From: an uncultured Solirubrobacteraceae bacterium
Lineage (GTDB): Bacteria > Actinomycetota > Thermoleophilia > Solirubrobacterales > Solirubrobacteraceae
Assembly: GCA_955652345.1 (NCBI GenBank)
Contig: CATPBV010000309.1
Location: 1 to 21,197 of the forward strand
Length of the DNA stretch: 21,197 nt
Direction: 5' to 3'
The notes beneath the pieces are model-generated. The model worked only from the letters and a program-made list of their open reading frames with translations. It was not told the DNA's origin and did no database searches. Both the position numbers and the translations under genes were made by a program. Below, one piece after another: positions 1-7,666 of this stretch. Positions within the stretch are counted from its first letter, which is position 1; each line of letters begins with the position of its first letter.

Positions 1-512
1 CCCAGCGTCAGCGTCTGCCAGCCGAATACCGAGCCGTAGAAGGACTTCGCGCCTTCAACGTCGCGGGTGTTGAGCCCGTTGAAGTTCAAGGAACCCGCCT
101 CGTTGACGATCCGCGCGCCCTTGTGCTGCTTCGCCTGCCACACGCAGAACGCTGCGCCCTCGGGATCGGCGAACACCGCCATCCGCCCCGCGTCCATGAC
201 GTCGAATGGGTCCATCAGGGCCTTGCCGCCCGCCTCGAGGACCTTGGACGCGGTCTGGTCCGCGCTCTCGACCCAGACGTAGGTGTTCCACCTGGCCATC
301 GGCGGCGCGCCCTCGGGATTCGACCCGACGGCAGCGACGTCGCCGCCGCGAAGCCGCGCGATGAAGTACCTGGCCTCCGACTCCGGCGGCATCACGTCCT
401 CGCACTCCCAGCCGAATAGACCGCTGTAGAAGTCGACCGCGGCCTCGGGGTCTGGCTGGCTGGTGTCGATCCAGCACGGGACGCCAGGGATGTAGCCGTC
501 ACGCTCGGGCAT
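1..512 (-). CDS. VOC family (glyoxalase/bleomycin-resistance fold) protein, two-domain, partial
   Basis: The reading frame is open from an ATG at 510-512 to the left edge, giving 170 residues with the C-terminus missing. Residues 8-125 form a complete VOC domain: a PCWIDT start strand, an AVDFYSGLFGWE helix, and an FADPEGAAFCVWQ closing strand. A second copy starts near residue 141 (SLNFNGLNTRDVEGAKSFYG, then VFGWQ). Tandem-domain VOC proteins of this kind are usually about 250-260 aa and are often annotated as glyoxalase or hydroxylase. The substrate cannot be predicted. A good ribosome site (GAGGAG, 5 nt before the ATG) supports the start. The gene is divergent from the WYL regulator at 603, which may control it (inference from position). 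Confidence 0.9.
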   Translation of the reverse strand, partial: MPERDGYIPGVPCWIDTSQPDPEAAVDFYSGLFGWECEDVMPPESEARYFIARLRGGDVAAVGSNPEGAPPMARWNTYVWVESADQTASKVLEAGGKALMDPFDVMDAGRMAVFADPEGAAFCVWQAKQHKGARIVNEAGSLNFNGLNTRDVEGAKSFYGSVFGWQTLTL

Positions 513-602
513 TGCTGCTCCTCTCGTCGTTAGTAGCTGACTTCACCCTACGAGCTATTTAGGTCAAGATCTGTCCTCAATGTCGGAGAAGATGCAAAAG
601 AC

Positions 603-1601
603 ATGACGGAGACATCGGGCCGCCTACTGGAGCTTCTGTCTCTGCTCCAGACGCGCCGCGAGTGGCCGGGCGGAGAGCTGGCAGACCGGCTCGGGGTGTC
701 CTGCCGGACGATCCGCCGCGACATCGAGCGGCTGCGCGGGCTCGGCTACCCAGTGGACTCACTGACCGGCCCGGCCGGCGGCTATCAGCTTCGCGCCGGG
801 ACCGCGATGCCTCCTCTTCTGCTCGATGACGAGGAGGCGATCGCGATCGCGGTCGGCCTTCGCACCGCCGCGCGTGCCTCCGTGACCGGCATCGAGGAGA
901 CCGCGGTAAGGGCATTGGTCAAGCTCGAGCAGGTCCTGCCGACACACCTTCGCCGCCGCGTCCGGGCCCTCGGGTCGGCGACGATCAGCCCCCCGGTCGG
1001 CGGTCCGACAGTTGACCCCCAAGATCTGACCGTGATCGCCGGGGCATGCCGCGAGTCCGAGCGCCTTCGCTTCGCGTATCGAAGCCGGGACGGCACCGAC
1101 AGCCGCCGCGAGGTTGAGCCGTACGCCCTGGTGAACCTCGGCCGGCGCTGGTATCTCCTTGCCTGGGACCCTCGACGCGAGGACTGGCGCTCTTTCCGCG
1201 TCGACCGCCTGGCGAGGCCGGCCTCGACCGGTGTGCGCTTCACGCCTCGTAGGCTGCCGGCCAAAGATGCCGCCGCGTTCGTGAAAGACAGCATCATCAG
1301 AGCGCCGAACCGCTTCGAGGCACGCTTGACGCTGCGCGCCGCCGCGGACGAGATCGCGGGCCGTGTCCCCGCTTACTGGGGCACGATCGAGCCGATCGAT
1401 GCGCACACCTGCGAATACCGCACCGGCGATGACGACCTTGGGTGGCTGGCGCTGCGCTCGCTGCGCGTCGCGATGCTGGTTGCCGAGTTCGAGGTGCACG
1501 AACCGCCCGAGCTGGTCGAGCACCTGCGGACGCTCGCCGAGCGACTCGGGCACGCCACGATGTCGGGAGGCGGTGAGCTGCTGGCCGGACCTGCGGGCTG
1601 A
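603..1601 (+). CDS. WYL-domain transcriptional regulator (YafY/DeoR-like HTH)
   Basis: 332 aa. Residues about 5-60 are an HTH_11-type winged helix (LLELLSLLQTRREW, ELADRLGVSCRTIRRDIERL, GYPVDSLTGPAGGYQL). A middle linker follows, then a WYL domain at about 140-210 (LRFAYRSRDG, RREVEPYALVNLGRRWYLLAW, FRVDRL) and a C-terminal WCX-like extension to about 320. WYL domains sense nucleic-acid or small-molecule ligands, and this architecture is a standard cytoplasmic DNA-binding repressor or activator. The 90 bp divergent gap with the VOC gene makes that gene the likely target (inference). The ribosome site is weak (GGAG 14 nt upstream). It ends 10 bp from the convergent TetR gene. Confidence 0.93.
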   Translation: MTETSGRLLELLSLLQTRREWPGGELADRLGVSCRTIRRDIERLRGLGYPVDSLTGPAGGYQLRAGTAMPPLLLDDEEAIAIAVGLRTAARASVTGIEETAVRALVKLEQVLPTHLRRRVRALGSATISPPVGGPTVDPQDLTVIAGACRESERLRFAYRSRDGTDSRREVEPYALVNLGRRWYLLAWDPRREDWRSFRVDRLARPASTGVRFTPRRLPAKDAAAFVKDSIIRAPNRFEARLTLRAAADEIAGRVPAYWGTIEPIDAHTCEYRTGDDDLGWLALRSLRVAMLVAEFEVHEPPELVEHLRTLAERLGHATMSGGGELLAGPAG

Positions 1602-1611
1602 ATCGTCGCGG

Positions 1612-2283
1612 TCAGCGGAGGCCGTTCTCGAGCAGCGCCAGCGCGCGGTTGCCGTGCCGTTTGACGCCGCTCGCGATCTGCCTGCTCGGGGTGCCGGCGA
1701 TGATCTCGCGGCGGACGTAGTCCAGCAGCGCCCTGTGTACGCCAAGCAGCGCGTTGGCAAAGACCCAAGGCTCGATGTCGTCCGGCGCCTGGCCGCCCTC
1801 CTGCGCGATCAAGTTCGCGAGCGCGCGTGTGTAGCGGTCGAGGATCTGCTGCTCGCGCGCGAGTAGTGCCGGGCTCTGCGCGATCACCCGGGTGATGGCG
1901 CGCAACTGCTCGGCGGCGCTGGGGTCCGTGGATGCAATGAATCCGCGCGGCGTGAGGATGAAGCGGCGAAACGCTGCAATCAGCGATTCGCCGGCCGGCC
2001 GGTCGCGGATCGCGCTGAGCATCTCCTGCTCGAACACCTCCATGCGCTCGTAGACGAGGTCCTCCTTGCTGGGGAAGTAGTTGAACACGGTTCCCTCCGA
2101 GACCTCGGCGACGCGCGCGATCTCGGCGACGGTCACGTGTTCGAAGCCCCGCTGTGCGAATAGCCGTCGTGCGGTGTCGGCGATCAGGCGACGCGTGCGC
2201 TCCCTCTTGCGCTCGCGGAGGCCGGGCGCGGTGGGCGCGATCGCTCGCGTCGTGTCCGCTGCTGCGGGGTTCTCGGTCGCCAT
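1612..2283 (-). CDS. TetR/AcrR family transcriptional regulator
   Basis: 223 aa. The N-terminal TetR helix-turn-helix lies at about residues 27-72: RERTRRLIADTARRLFAQRGFEHVTV, then AEIARVAEVSEGTVFNYFPSKEDLV, the classic family signature. The remainder is the helical ligand-binding and dimerisation domain, whose ligand is unknown. The gene is divergent from the MFS exporter at 2370, the standard arrangement of a drug-responsive repressor controlling its efflux pump. The 86 bp gap holds a palindrome over the exporter promoter. No Shine-Dalgarno precedes the ATG; instead a TAGAGT hexamer ends 6 nt upstream, which suggests a leaderless transcript. Confidence 0.95.
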   Translation of the reverse strand: MATENPAAADTTRAIAPTAPGLRERKRERTRRLIADTARRLFAQRGFEHVTVAEIARVAEVSEGTVFNYFPSKEDLVYERMEVFEQEMLSAIRDRPAGESLIAAFRRFILTPRGFIASTDPSAAEQLRAITRVIAQSPALLAREQQILDRYTRALANLIAQEGGQAPDDIEPWVFANALLGVHRALLDYVRREIIAGTPSRQIASGVKRHGNRALALLENGLR

Positions 2284-2289
2284 GTCCGT

Positions 2290-2295
2290 ACTCTA
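2290..2295 (-). promoter_or_regulatory. Candidate -10 box for a leaderless TetR mRNA
   Basis: Read on the minus strand, TAGAGT fits the actinobacterial TANNNT -10 consensus and is followed by exactly 6 nt before the ATG at 2283. That would place the transcription start on the start codon itself. No Shine-Dalgarno is visible upstream. The matching -35 region would fall in 2310-2320, inside the exporter control region, so repressor bound there could also shut off its own gene. Confidence 0.45.
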
Positions 2296-2308
2296 GCGAT
2301 TTTCTAGG

Positions 2309-2336
2309 TTGACAATATAATTAGAGTCACTATAAT
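2309..2336 (+). promoter_or_regulatory. Promoter of the MFS exporter gene (TTGACA, 16 bp, TATAAT)
   Basis: A perfect sigma70-type -35 hexamer, TTGACA (2309-2314), is separated by 16 bp from a perfect -10 hexamer, TATAAT (2331-2336). It sits in a markedly AT-rich patch within an otherwise GC-rich window. Transcription would start near 2343. The ribosome site AGGAGG (2354-2359) lies 10 nt before the ATG at 2370. Confidence 0.8.
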
Positions 2337-2337
2337 T
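2319..2337. promoter_or_regulatory. Candidate TetR operator (19 bp imperfect palindrome)
   Basis: AATTAGAGTCACTATAATT is nearly self-complementary around C2328: 16 of 19 positions are symmetric, giving an AATTA-AGT-ACT-TAATT skeleton. It covers the end of the spacer and the whole -10 box of the exporter promoter. A repressor bound there would block RNA polymerase. Assignment to the adjacent TetR protein is inference from position. Confidence 0.65.
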
Positions 2338-2369
2338 TTAGTCGCACACTAATAGGAGGTTCGATCGAC

Positions 2370-3926
2370 ATGACGACCACGACTTCTCTGCGCAGGCTGC
2401 TGCTCCCGTTCAGCGGGCTGCTGCTGGCGATGTTCATCGCCGCGCTAGACCAGACGATCATGGCGACGGCACTGCCGACGATCGCAGGCGACCTCGGCGG
2501 CCTCAGCGAGCTGCCGTGGGCGGTCACCGCCTACGTGCTCGCGGCAGCTGCGGCGACTCCCGTCTGGGGCAAGACCTCCGACCTGTACGGGCGCAAGGAC
2601 CTCTTGCGTGCAGCAATCGTCCTGTTCGTCGTCGCCTCCGCCCTCTCCGGCATCTCGCAGAACATCGGCGAGCTGATCGCGTTCCGCGCCATCCAGGGAA
2701 TCGGCGGGGGTGGCGTGATGACGCTCGCGATGGCGACCGTCGGCGATCTCGTTGAGCCGCGCGAGCGGGGGCGCTACCAGGGCTACATCCAATTTGTGTT
2801 CGTGCTCGCGAGCGTCGCCGGCCCGCTGCTCGGCGGCCTGCTCGTCGACCACCTCTCGTGGCGCTGGGTGTTCTACGCCAACCTGCCCGTCGGGATCGCC
2901 GCGTTGGTGCTACTGACCGCGTTCTTGGACGTGCACATCGAGCGCCGCCCCGCGCGGATCGACTTCCTCGGAGCAGCCCTTCTGGCAGCCGCCGTCAGCG
3001 CGATCCTGCTCGTCACCACCTGGGCCGGCGACCGATACCCGTGGGGTTCGGCGCCGATCATCGGGCTCGGCGCGGCCGCGGTCGTGCTGCTCGGCGCATT
3101 CGTTCTTCGCGAGCGGGTTGCGCCTGATCCCATACTGCCGCTCCGGCTCTTCCGCGACCCGGTGTTCGTGGTTGTCAGCGGGGCGTTGTTCATCACCACC
3201 CTGTCGCTGTTCGCGGCGATCGTGTTCCTGCCAGTGTTCCTACAGCTCGTGACCGGCGCGAGCGCGACGATGTCGGGGCTGCTCGTGCTGCCGCTGCTGC
3301 TCACGAGTGCCGTGTCGACCGTTGTATCCGGGCGGATCATGGCCCGCACCGGCCGTTACAAGGTGTTCCCGATCATCGGCTTGGCGCTGATGAGCGTTGG
3401 CCTGGTGCTGCTCTCGACGCTCGATGCGTCGAGCTCCCGGGTCACCGCTGCCCTGTTCATGGCGGTGTTCGGAGCCGGATTCGGGATGGTCACGCAGATC
3501 CTCGTGGTCGCGATCCAGAACGCCGTGGAGCCGCGTGAGATCGGGACCGCAACCGCGTCGGCGAACCTGTTCCGCGCGCTCGGCGGCTCGGTCGGCGTCG
3601 CGATCTACGGCGCAGTCTTCACAGCTGGCCTGCGCCACTGGCTGCCGCGCAAGCTGCCGGGCAGACTGCCCGCGGGAATCGATCCGCGCGGGATCCAAGC
3701 GACACCCGGCCGGATCCACACCCTCGCCCCCGCCGTTCAGCACGGCGTCGCGCAGGCAGTTGCCAGCTCGCTCCACGACGTGTTCCTCACCGCCGCCCCG
3801 ATCGCGGCGGTCGGGTTCCTCCTCGTCCTGGCGCTGCGCGAAGTGCCGCTCCGGGGACGCGACGCCGCGAGCCGCCCGCCCCAGGCGACTTCCGCCCCGT
3901 CCAAGCCCCAGCAAGCAGCCGCATAG
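2370..3926 (+). CDS. DHA2-type MFS multidrug exporter (EmrB/QacA-like, 14 TM)
   Basis: 518 aa, a normal length for 14-TM drug:H+ antiporters. Family motifs are clear: motif D1 LDQTIMATALP (26-36); motif A GKTSDLYGRK (67-76) between TM2 and TM3; RAIQGIGGGG (106-115); motif C GPLLGG (151-156) followed by SWRWVFYANLPVG (163-175). Hydrophobic segments continue through about residue 490, then a short hydrophilic Pro/Ala-rich tail. It should sit in the cytoplasmic membrane and export hydrophobic or cationic compounds using the proton gradient; the substrate is unknown. The AGGAGG ribosome site and strong upstream promoter support the ATG. It is likely repressed by the divergent TetR protein. Confidence 0.96.
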   Translation: MTTTTSLRRLLLPFSGLLLAMFIAALDQTIMATALPTIAGDLGGLSELPWAVTAYVLAAAAATPVWGKTSDLYGRKDLLRAAIVLFVVASALSGISQNIGELIAFRAIQGIGGGGVMTLAMATVGDLVEPRERGRYQGYIQFVFVLASVAGPLLGGLLVDHLSWRWVFYANLPVGIAALVLLTAFLDVHIERRPARIDFLGAALLAAAVSAILLVTTWAGDRYPWGSAPIIGLGAAAVVLLGAFVLRERVAPDPILPLRLFRDPVFVVVSGALFITTLSLFAAIVFLPVFLQLVTGASATMSGLLVLPLLLTSAVSTVVSGRIMARTGRYKVFPIIGLALMSVGLVLLSTLDASSSRVTAALFMAVFGAGFGMVTQILVVAIQNAVEPREIGTATASANLFRALGGSVGVAIYGAVFTAGLRHWLPRKLPGRLPAGIDPRGIQATPGRIHTLAPAVQHGVAQAVASSLHDVFLTAAPIAAVGFLLVLALREVPLRGRDAASRPPQATSAPSKPQQAAA

Positions 3927-3934
3927 GGAGCCCT

Positions 3935-3973
3935 GATCGCCATCGGCAATTTGTTGTTACCAGCTCTGGCCCA
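3935..3973 (+). repeat. Imperfect direct repeat, copy A
   Basis: This 39 bp stretch in the gap between the convergent MFS and LanC-like genes matches 8058-8095 in the same orientation. The first 16 bases (GATCGCCATCGGCAAT) and the last 10 (CTCTGGCCCA) are identical. Overall about 34 of 39 positions agree, with one single-base gap. It ends 2 bp before the LanC-like stop codon. No third copy was seen. Confidence 0.8.
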
Positions 3974-3975
3974 AA

Positions 3976-5226
3976 CTACAGCTTGTCGATCGTCGGGAAC
4001 GTCGCGTCCGCGCGGACGCAAGCCCGTAGGTAGAGAGCGACCCCGACGTCGCCGGTCCAAAGGGTGAAGCGCCCGCGGCCGGACCGTTCACGTTCGCGCT
4101 GAACCTGCTCGATCGTGTGCATCGCGAACCGGCGGGCCCGGTCAAGCCAGCGTTCGTCACTGGTCAAGGTGAACAGCTTCAGGAACGCAAAGCCGTTGCC
4201 CCCGGTGCCGTGGCAGAGGCCTGGGCCCTTGCGCAGAGGCCCGGCCCGCCAGATCAGCTCCCCGCCGGCGAGCGCCAGCTCCAGCGGCATCAGATCACCG
4301 ACAGTGGCAACGATTCCAGGCGCACCGTGGCACCACTGCACGCGAACCAGGTCGCGTCCCTTCACCGGCTCGGCCACGGGCGACCAGTTGGCCAATCCGT
4401 TCTCGCGAAGCGCGGTTCGCTCCAAGGCGCGCGTCACTCGCTCGCGCAGCGCTTCATCGTTGACATAGCCCCGCACCGCGTGAGCGTTTCCGGCAAAACC
4501 ATGCGCCGGACCGAGAATCTGCGACACCCGGCCATAGAGAGTCTGGGTCCACAGGTCCGTGGTCGTGTCCCATCGCTCCCACAGCAGCCCCGCACTCTCG
4601 TCCCACTCATCGTCGAGTCCGCACGCTCGGGCAGCAAGCATCGTTCCCGACGAGCCCCACATCAGCTCCCAGGTCGGGTGCTCACGATTCTCGTACACCA
4701 GCTCGCGCAGACGTCGCTCATCTGCAGCCGACGAACCGACCCTCGCGGCGACGACCAGCAGCCCCGTCTCTCCCATCCACAGACTCGGGGCGTGCGCCCG
4801 GTCAGCGAAGTCAGGCGCTGCCCGATAACGATCGATCGCCCCCGCCACCATCCCTCCAGCATCGATCGATGACCCCAGTTCGTGCAGCGCCCAGATCATT
4901 CCGGCACTGCCGAGATACAGGGAGCTGATGGATTGGTCCTCGGCTGCATCGTCGCGAGGGTGGCCCGGCCAGCCGGCATCGCCGACCGCCCCCTCGGCAT
5001 CAGCCACGATCGCCGCCACCGCAGCCTCGGCACGACTCGCATCCCATGCGCGCTCCGTCAGCGCCTCGTGCTCCTCGACTCGCCACAACAACGTCAGCTG
5101 ATCATCTCCCAAATAGGGCATCAGCGGCAGACCGCCCCTCGACGCGCGCACCCGGTTTCTTGCAAAGAGCTCGTGCGCCCCCGCAGACCGCAGCGCGCCC
5201 GGGTCCTTGCCGAGAAGCGCGCTCAA
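3976..5226 (-). CDS. LanC-like (lanthionine synthetase C-like) protein
   Basis: 416 aa. The LanC alpha/alpha toroid is visible as seven Gly-rich inner-helix repeats: LYLGSAG (103-109), LWMGETG (149-155), LMWGSSG (188-194), HGFAGN (242-247), WCHGAPG (298-304), LCHGTGG (337-343) and LWTGDVG (389-395). The zinc ligands of the family are all present: Cys299, Cys338 and His339, with His300 also in a CHG motif. LanC enzymes add Cys thiols to dehydroamino acids; LanC-like relatives in eukaryotes add glutathione. No LanB/LanM-type dehydratase, precursor peptide or lantibiotic transporter is present here, so the substrate is unknown. The start is TTG (5224-5226), supported by GGAG 7 nt upstream. It is divergent from the MmcQ/YjbR gene. 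Confidence 0.88.
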   Translation of the reverse strand: MSALLGKDPGALRSAGAHELFARNRVRASRGGLPLMPYLGDDQLTLLWRVEEHEALTERAWDASRAEAAVAAIVADAEGAVGDAGWPGHPRDDAAEDQSISSLYLGSAGMIWALHELGSSIDAGGMVAGAIDRYRAAPDFADRAHAPSLWMGETGLLVVAARVGSSAADERRLRELVYENREHPTWELMWGSSGTMLAARACGLDDEWDESAGLLWERWDTTTDLWTQTLYGRVSQILGPAHGFAGNAHAVRGYVNDEALRERVTRALERTALRENGLANWSPVAEPVKGRDLVRVQWCHGAPGIVATVGDLMPLELALAGGELIWRAGPLRKGPGLCHGTGGNGFAFLKLFTLTSDERWLDRARRFAMHTIEQVQRERERSGRGRFTLWTGDVGVALYLRACVRADATFPTIDKL

Positions 5227-5357
5227 CCGCTGGCTCCGGAATAACGATCATGAAAATATCGTCGTCCAGAGCCCTCGGTGAACTTCATAATCCCAGCCTG
5301 CGTGCTATGGCAAGGAACGGTCTTGCGGCCGCGGCTCGAGGCGTGAAGACCCGAGCG

Positions 5358-5723
5358 ATGACGCCAGACGAGGTTCGAGATCACTGTCTGTCGTTTCTCG
5401 GAACCGAGGAGTCGTTCCCCTTCGGGCCTGAGACCTCCGTGTTCAAGGTCGCCGGCAAGATCTTCGCGCTGTCCCAGCTCGGCGAGAGGCCACTCCGCGT
5501 CAGCCTCAAGTGCGAGCCTGCGCTCGCCGAGCAGCTGCGTGCGGCGCACCCCGCCGTGATCCCCGGATACCACCTGAACAAACGCCATTGGAATACCGTG
5601 ACCATCGACGGCTCGCTGCCCGATCAGACGATTGGAGACATGGTGGAGGACTCCTACGACCTGGTGGTGAGCAAGCTCCCACGGGTGCGCCAACGAGCGC
5701 TCGCCTGGCGTCCCGGCGCCTGA
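5358..5723 (+). CDS. MmcQ/YjbR family DNA-binding-fold protein
   Basis: 121 aa from the chosen ATG. The sequence covers the whole family: MTPDEVRDHCLSFLGTEESFPFG, ETSVFKVAGKIFALSQLGE, RVSLKCEPALAEQLR, VIPGYHLNKRHWNTVTIDG, then DMVEDSYDLVVSKLP. Proteins of this family are about 110-130 aa with a double-wing CyaY-like fold. They are assumed to bind nucleic acid, but no biochemical role is settled. The frame stays open upstream to 5046, but that part is Arg/Pro/Ala-rich shadow sequence over the LanC gene. In-frame alternatives are GTG 5343 and ATG 5307; none has a strong ribosome site. It is divergent from the LanC-like gene, and 43 bp separate it from the hydrolase gene downstream. Confidence 0.85.
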   Translation: MTPDEVRDHCLSFLGTEESFPFGPETSVFKVAGKIFALSQLGERPLRVSLKCEPALAEQLRAAHPAVIPGYHLNKRHWNTVTIDGSLPDQTIGDMVEDSYDLVVSKLPRVRQRALAWRPGA

Positions 5724-5766
5724 GGTTCGCGCCGAACTGTGCGCGCTGCAAGAAGAGGAGCGAACC

Positions 5767-6577
5767 GTGAAACGTGTGCAAGTTGACGACGTAGAGATCG
5801 AGTACGAAGTTCGAGGGGACGGCGAACCGGTCTTGCTCATCCCGCTGAGCGTGATCATCGAAGGGTTGGCGCATCCGCTGTTCGGCCAGCCGGAGCTCGC
5901 TGGGAACTACCGGTTGATTCACTACCACCGACGCGGCTGGACGGGGAGCAGTCGCGGTGAGGGGCCACCCAGCGTCGCGCGACAAGCCGCCGACGCGGTT
6001 GCCCTCCTAGGGCACTTGGAGATCGACCGGGACCACGTGGCCGGGCACTCGTATGGCGGGGTCATCGCGCTTCAGCTCGCCGTCGGCGCGCCCGAGCTGG
6101 TGTATTCCGTTGCGCTGCTTGAGCCGGCCCTGCGAGCCGGACCCAAGGCCCAGGCGCACCTCGAGCGAACGATCGCCCCGGCGAGGGAGCACTACCAGTC
6201 TGGGGACAAGCGGGGCTTCGTCACAGCGTTTACCGACGGGGTGTTTGGCCCGGGGTGGGCGTCAGTTGTCGAGCGCGCGCTCCCAGGAGCGATCGAGCAG
6301 GCGGTCGCCGACGCCGACACCTTCTTCGAGGAACAGCCGGCGCTCATGCAGTGGCAGTGCGGGCCTGAGGAAGCAGCCGCCATCAAGCGCCCCGTACTCT
6401 CGGTGCTCGGCACACGGAGCCAGCCGATCTTCCAAGAAGGCCGGAACGTGCTGCACTCCCTGGCTCCCGCAGACCGAGGACCTCGACGTCGACACTACCC
6501 ACATGCTGCAGATCGAAGATCCGGCGGCCGTCGCACACGGATTAGCCGCCTTCTTCGGCCGCCACCCAATGTCGTAA
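5767..6577 (+). pseudogene. Alpha/beta hydrolase, frameshifted near the C-terminus
   Basis: The gene starts at GTG 5767 with GAGGAG (5755-5760) upstream. Residues 1-230 are a normal alpha/beta hydrolase: LLIPL oxyanion strand, HYHRRGWTGSS, nucleophile elbow GHSYGG with Ser95, and VLGTRSQPIF before the last strands. After about 6458-6460 (a CCC run) the frame becomes nonsense (Arg-rich) and ends at 6627. The +1-shifted frame continues the family sequence: WLPQTEDLDVDTTHMLQIEDP, then VAHGLAAFFGRH, stopping at TAA 6575-6577. That frame carries the expected catalytic His (DTTHML). Removing one base at the CCC run would restore a protein of about 269 aa. Either the gene is inactivated or the assembly has a one-base error. 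Confidence 0.82.
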
Positions 6578-6580
6578 CTG

Positions 6581-6604
6581 GATCGGCTAATTGCGAGACC
6601 GATC
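6581..6604. terminator. Hairpin after the true hydrolase stop
   Basis: GATCGG (6581-6586) pairs with CCGATC (6599-6604) across a 12-base loop. It begins 3 bp after the restored-frame stop at 6577 and lies between two convergent genes. There is no U-tract, so it is only a weak terminator candidate. Its placement fits the gene ending at 6577 rather than at 6627. Confidence 0.3.
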
Positions 6605-6652
6605 TACGCCTCCGGCGCTACTGCTAACAAATAGCCAGACACCAGCCTTGCG

Positions 6653-7666
6653 CTAGCCGGCCGTGGCGGCCAGGTCGATCAGGTCCGGGAGTTCGATCGC
6701 CGGCCGTGACCAGGTCCCGCCCCGATCGTCGGTCAACATCAGCGTTCCGCCGCGGAGGCCCACGAGCAGCCGTCCCGGTTGGCCGGGCAGGGCGCTCAGC
6801 GCGTACGGCATCCGGCGCAGCTCCGGCGAGTCTCCCCACGTGTCGATCGCTTGCCAGCCATCCCCGTCCGAGCGCATCAGACGTGCCTGCCCGTCGCCAT
6901 CCCTGTGAGCGGCGAACGGGGAGCGGCTGACCGCCACGTACCACAGGTTCGGATCCGCCGGGTCGAGCGCCTCCGCCCAGGCGTAGCTGCGGTCCAGACC
7001 GTCCTCGACTCTCCTCCAGGTCTCGCCGCGATCATCGGAGCGGGCGATGCCCTGACCTGCCGCCTCATATACGCGGTCAGGCGCGAGCGGATGGGTGAGC
7101 AGCTCGTGCGCGTCGCTGTGGGCCTGAGGATTGTGATCGAACCAGCTCGCACCACCATCGAGCGAGCGCATCACGCCGCCCAGCTCGATCCCGACCGCGA
7201 TCCAGTCGGGATCGTTCGGGTGCAGGGCGATCGTGCTTACGTGATGAGTCCAGGGACGAGGGGGGTAAGACCAGTGGGGCTCGCTTGCCAACTCGCGTAA
7301 CGCTGGGAGGAGCTGCCAGGTGCTGCCGCCGTCCTCAGAGCGGTACAGGTTGCTGGGCTCGGTGCCGGCGTACACCACCGACATTCCGGACTGGTGGTGC
7401 GATCGCGAAACCGCGACCGAGAGCACCCGCCGGTCCTCGAGGCCTCGCTCATCGCGACGCCAGATGCGTCCCCCGTCGTAACTTGCGTAGAGCCCGCCGT
7501 CAAAGGTGCCCACGTATACGCGATCGGCATCGCCTGGATCGACGGCGACGCACCCAGCCCCAACCCCGGAGAGAACGGGCACCGCGTCGTGCGCGTGCCC
7601 ACCGCGGAGGACGAAGCGCACGACGCTGTCGCCGGTTACGGCGTAGACCCGCGAGCGCTCATCCAT
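6653..7666 (-). CDS. Asp-box (BNR) repeat beta-propeller protein, sialidase/sortilin-like fold
   Basis: 337 aa without signal peptide or membrane segment. Asp-box motifs (S/T-x-D-x-G-x-x-W) recur: SYDGGRIW (62-69), SEDGGSTW (110-117), SLDGGASW (168-175), SDDRGETW (210-217) and TDDRGGTW (312-319), with a worn copy at SDGDGW (266-271). Each follows a strand such as VYVGTFDGGLY or VVYAGTEPSNLY, as in WD40/YVTN- and BNR-type propellers annotated as glycosyl hydrolase or exo-alpha-sialidase. The catalytic Arg triad of true sialidases cannot be recognised, so a binding role is as likely as an enzymatic one. Its start overlaps the end of the DUF5519 gene by 8 bp, indicating one operon. A GAGAAG ribosome site precedes the ATG. 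Confidence 0.85.
   Translation of the reverse strand: MDERSRVYAVTGDSVVRFVLRGGHAHDAVPVLSGVGAGCVAVDPGDADRVYVGTFDGGLYASYDGGRIWRRDERGLEDRRVLSVAVSRSHHQSGMSVVYAGTEPSNLYRSEDGGSTWQLLPALRELASEPHWSYPPRPWTHHVSTIALHPNDPDWIAVGIELGGVMRSLDGGASWFDHNPQAHSDAHELLTHPLAPDRVYEAAGQGIARSDDRGETWRRVEDGLDRSYAWAEALDPADPNLWYVAVSRSPFAAHRDGDGQARLMRSDGDGWQAIDTWGDSPELRRMPYALSALPGQPGRLLVGLRGGTLMLTDDRGGTWSRPAIELPDLIDLAATAG

Noticed and set aside
759..1760. Long minus-strand open frame (333 codons) over the WYL gene
   Set aside because: Arg/Pro/Ala-rich with no domain pattern; it lies antisense to a clear WYL regulator and crosses into the TetR gene. A typical GC-rich shadow.
5046..5357. N-terminal extension of the MmcQ/YjbR frame
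   Set aside because: Lies over the LanC-like gene start, is Arg/Pro/Ala-rich, and exceeds the normal family length.
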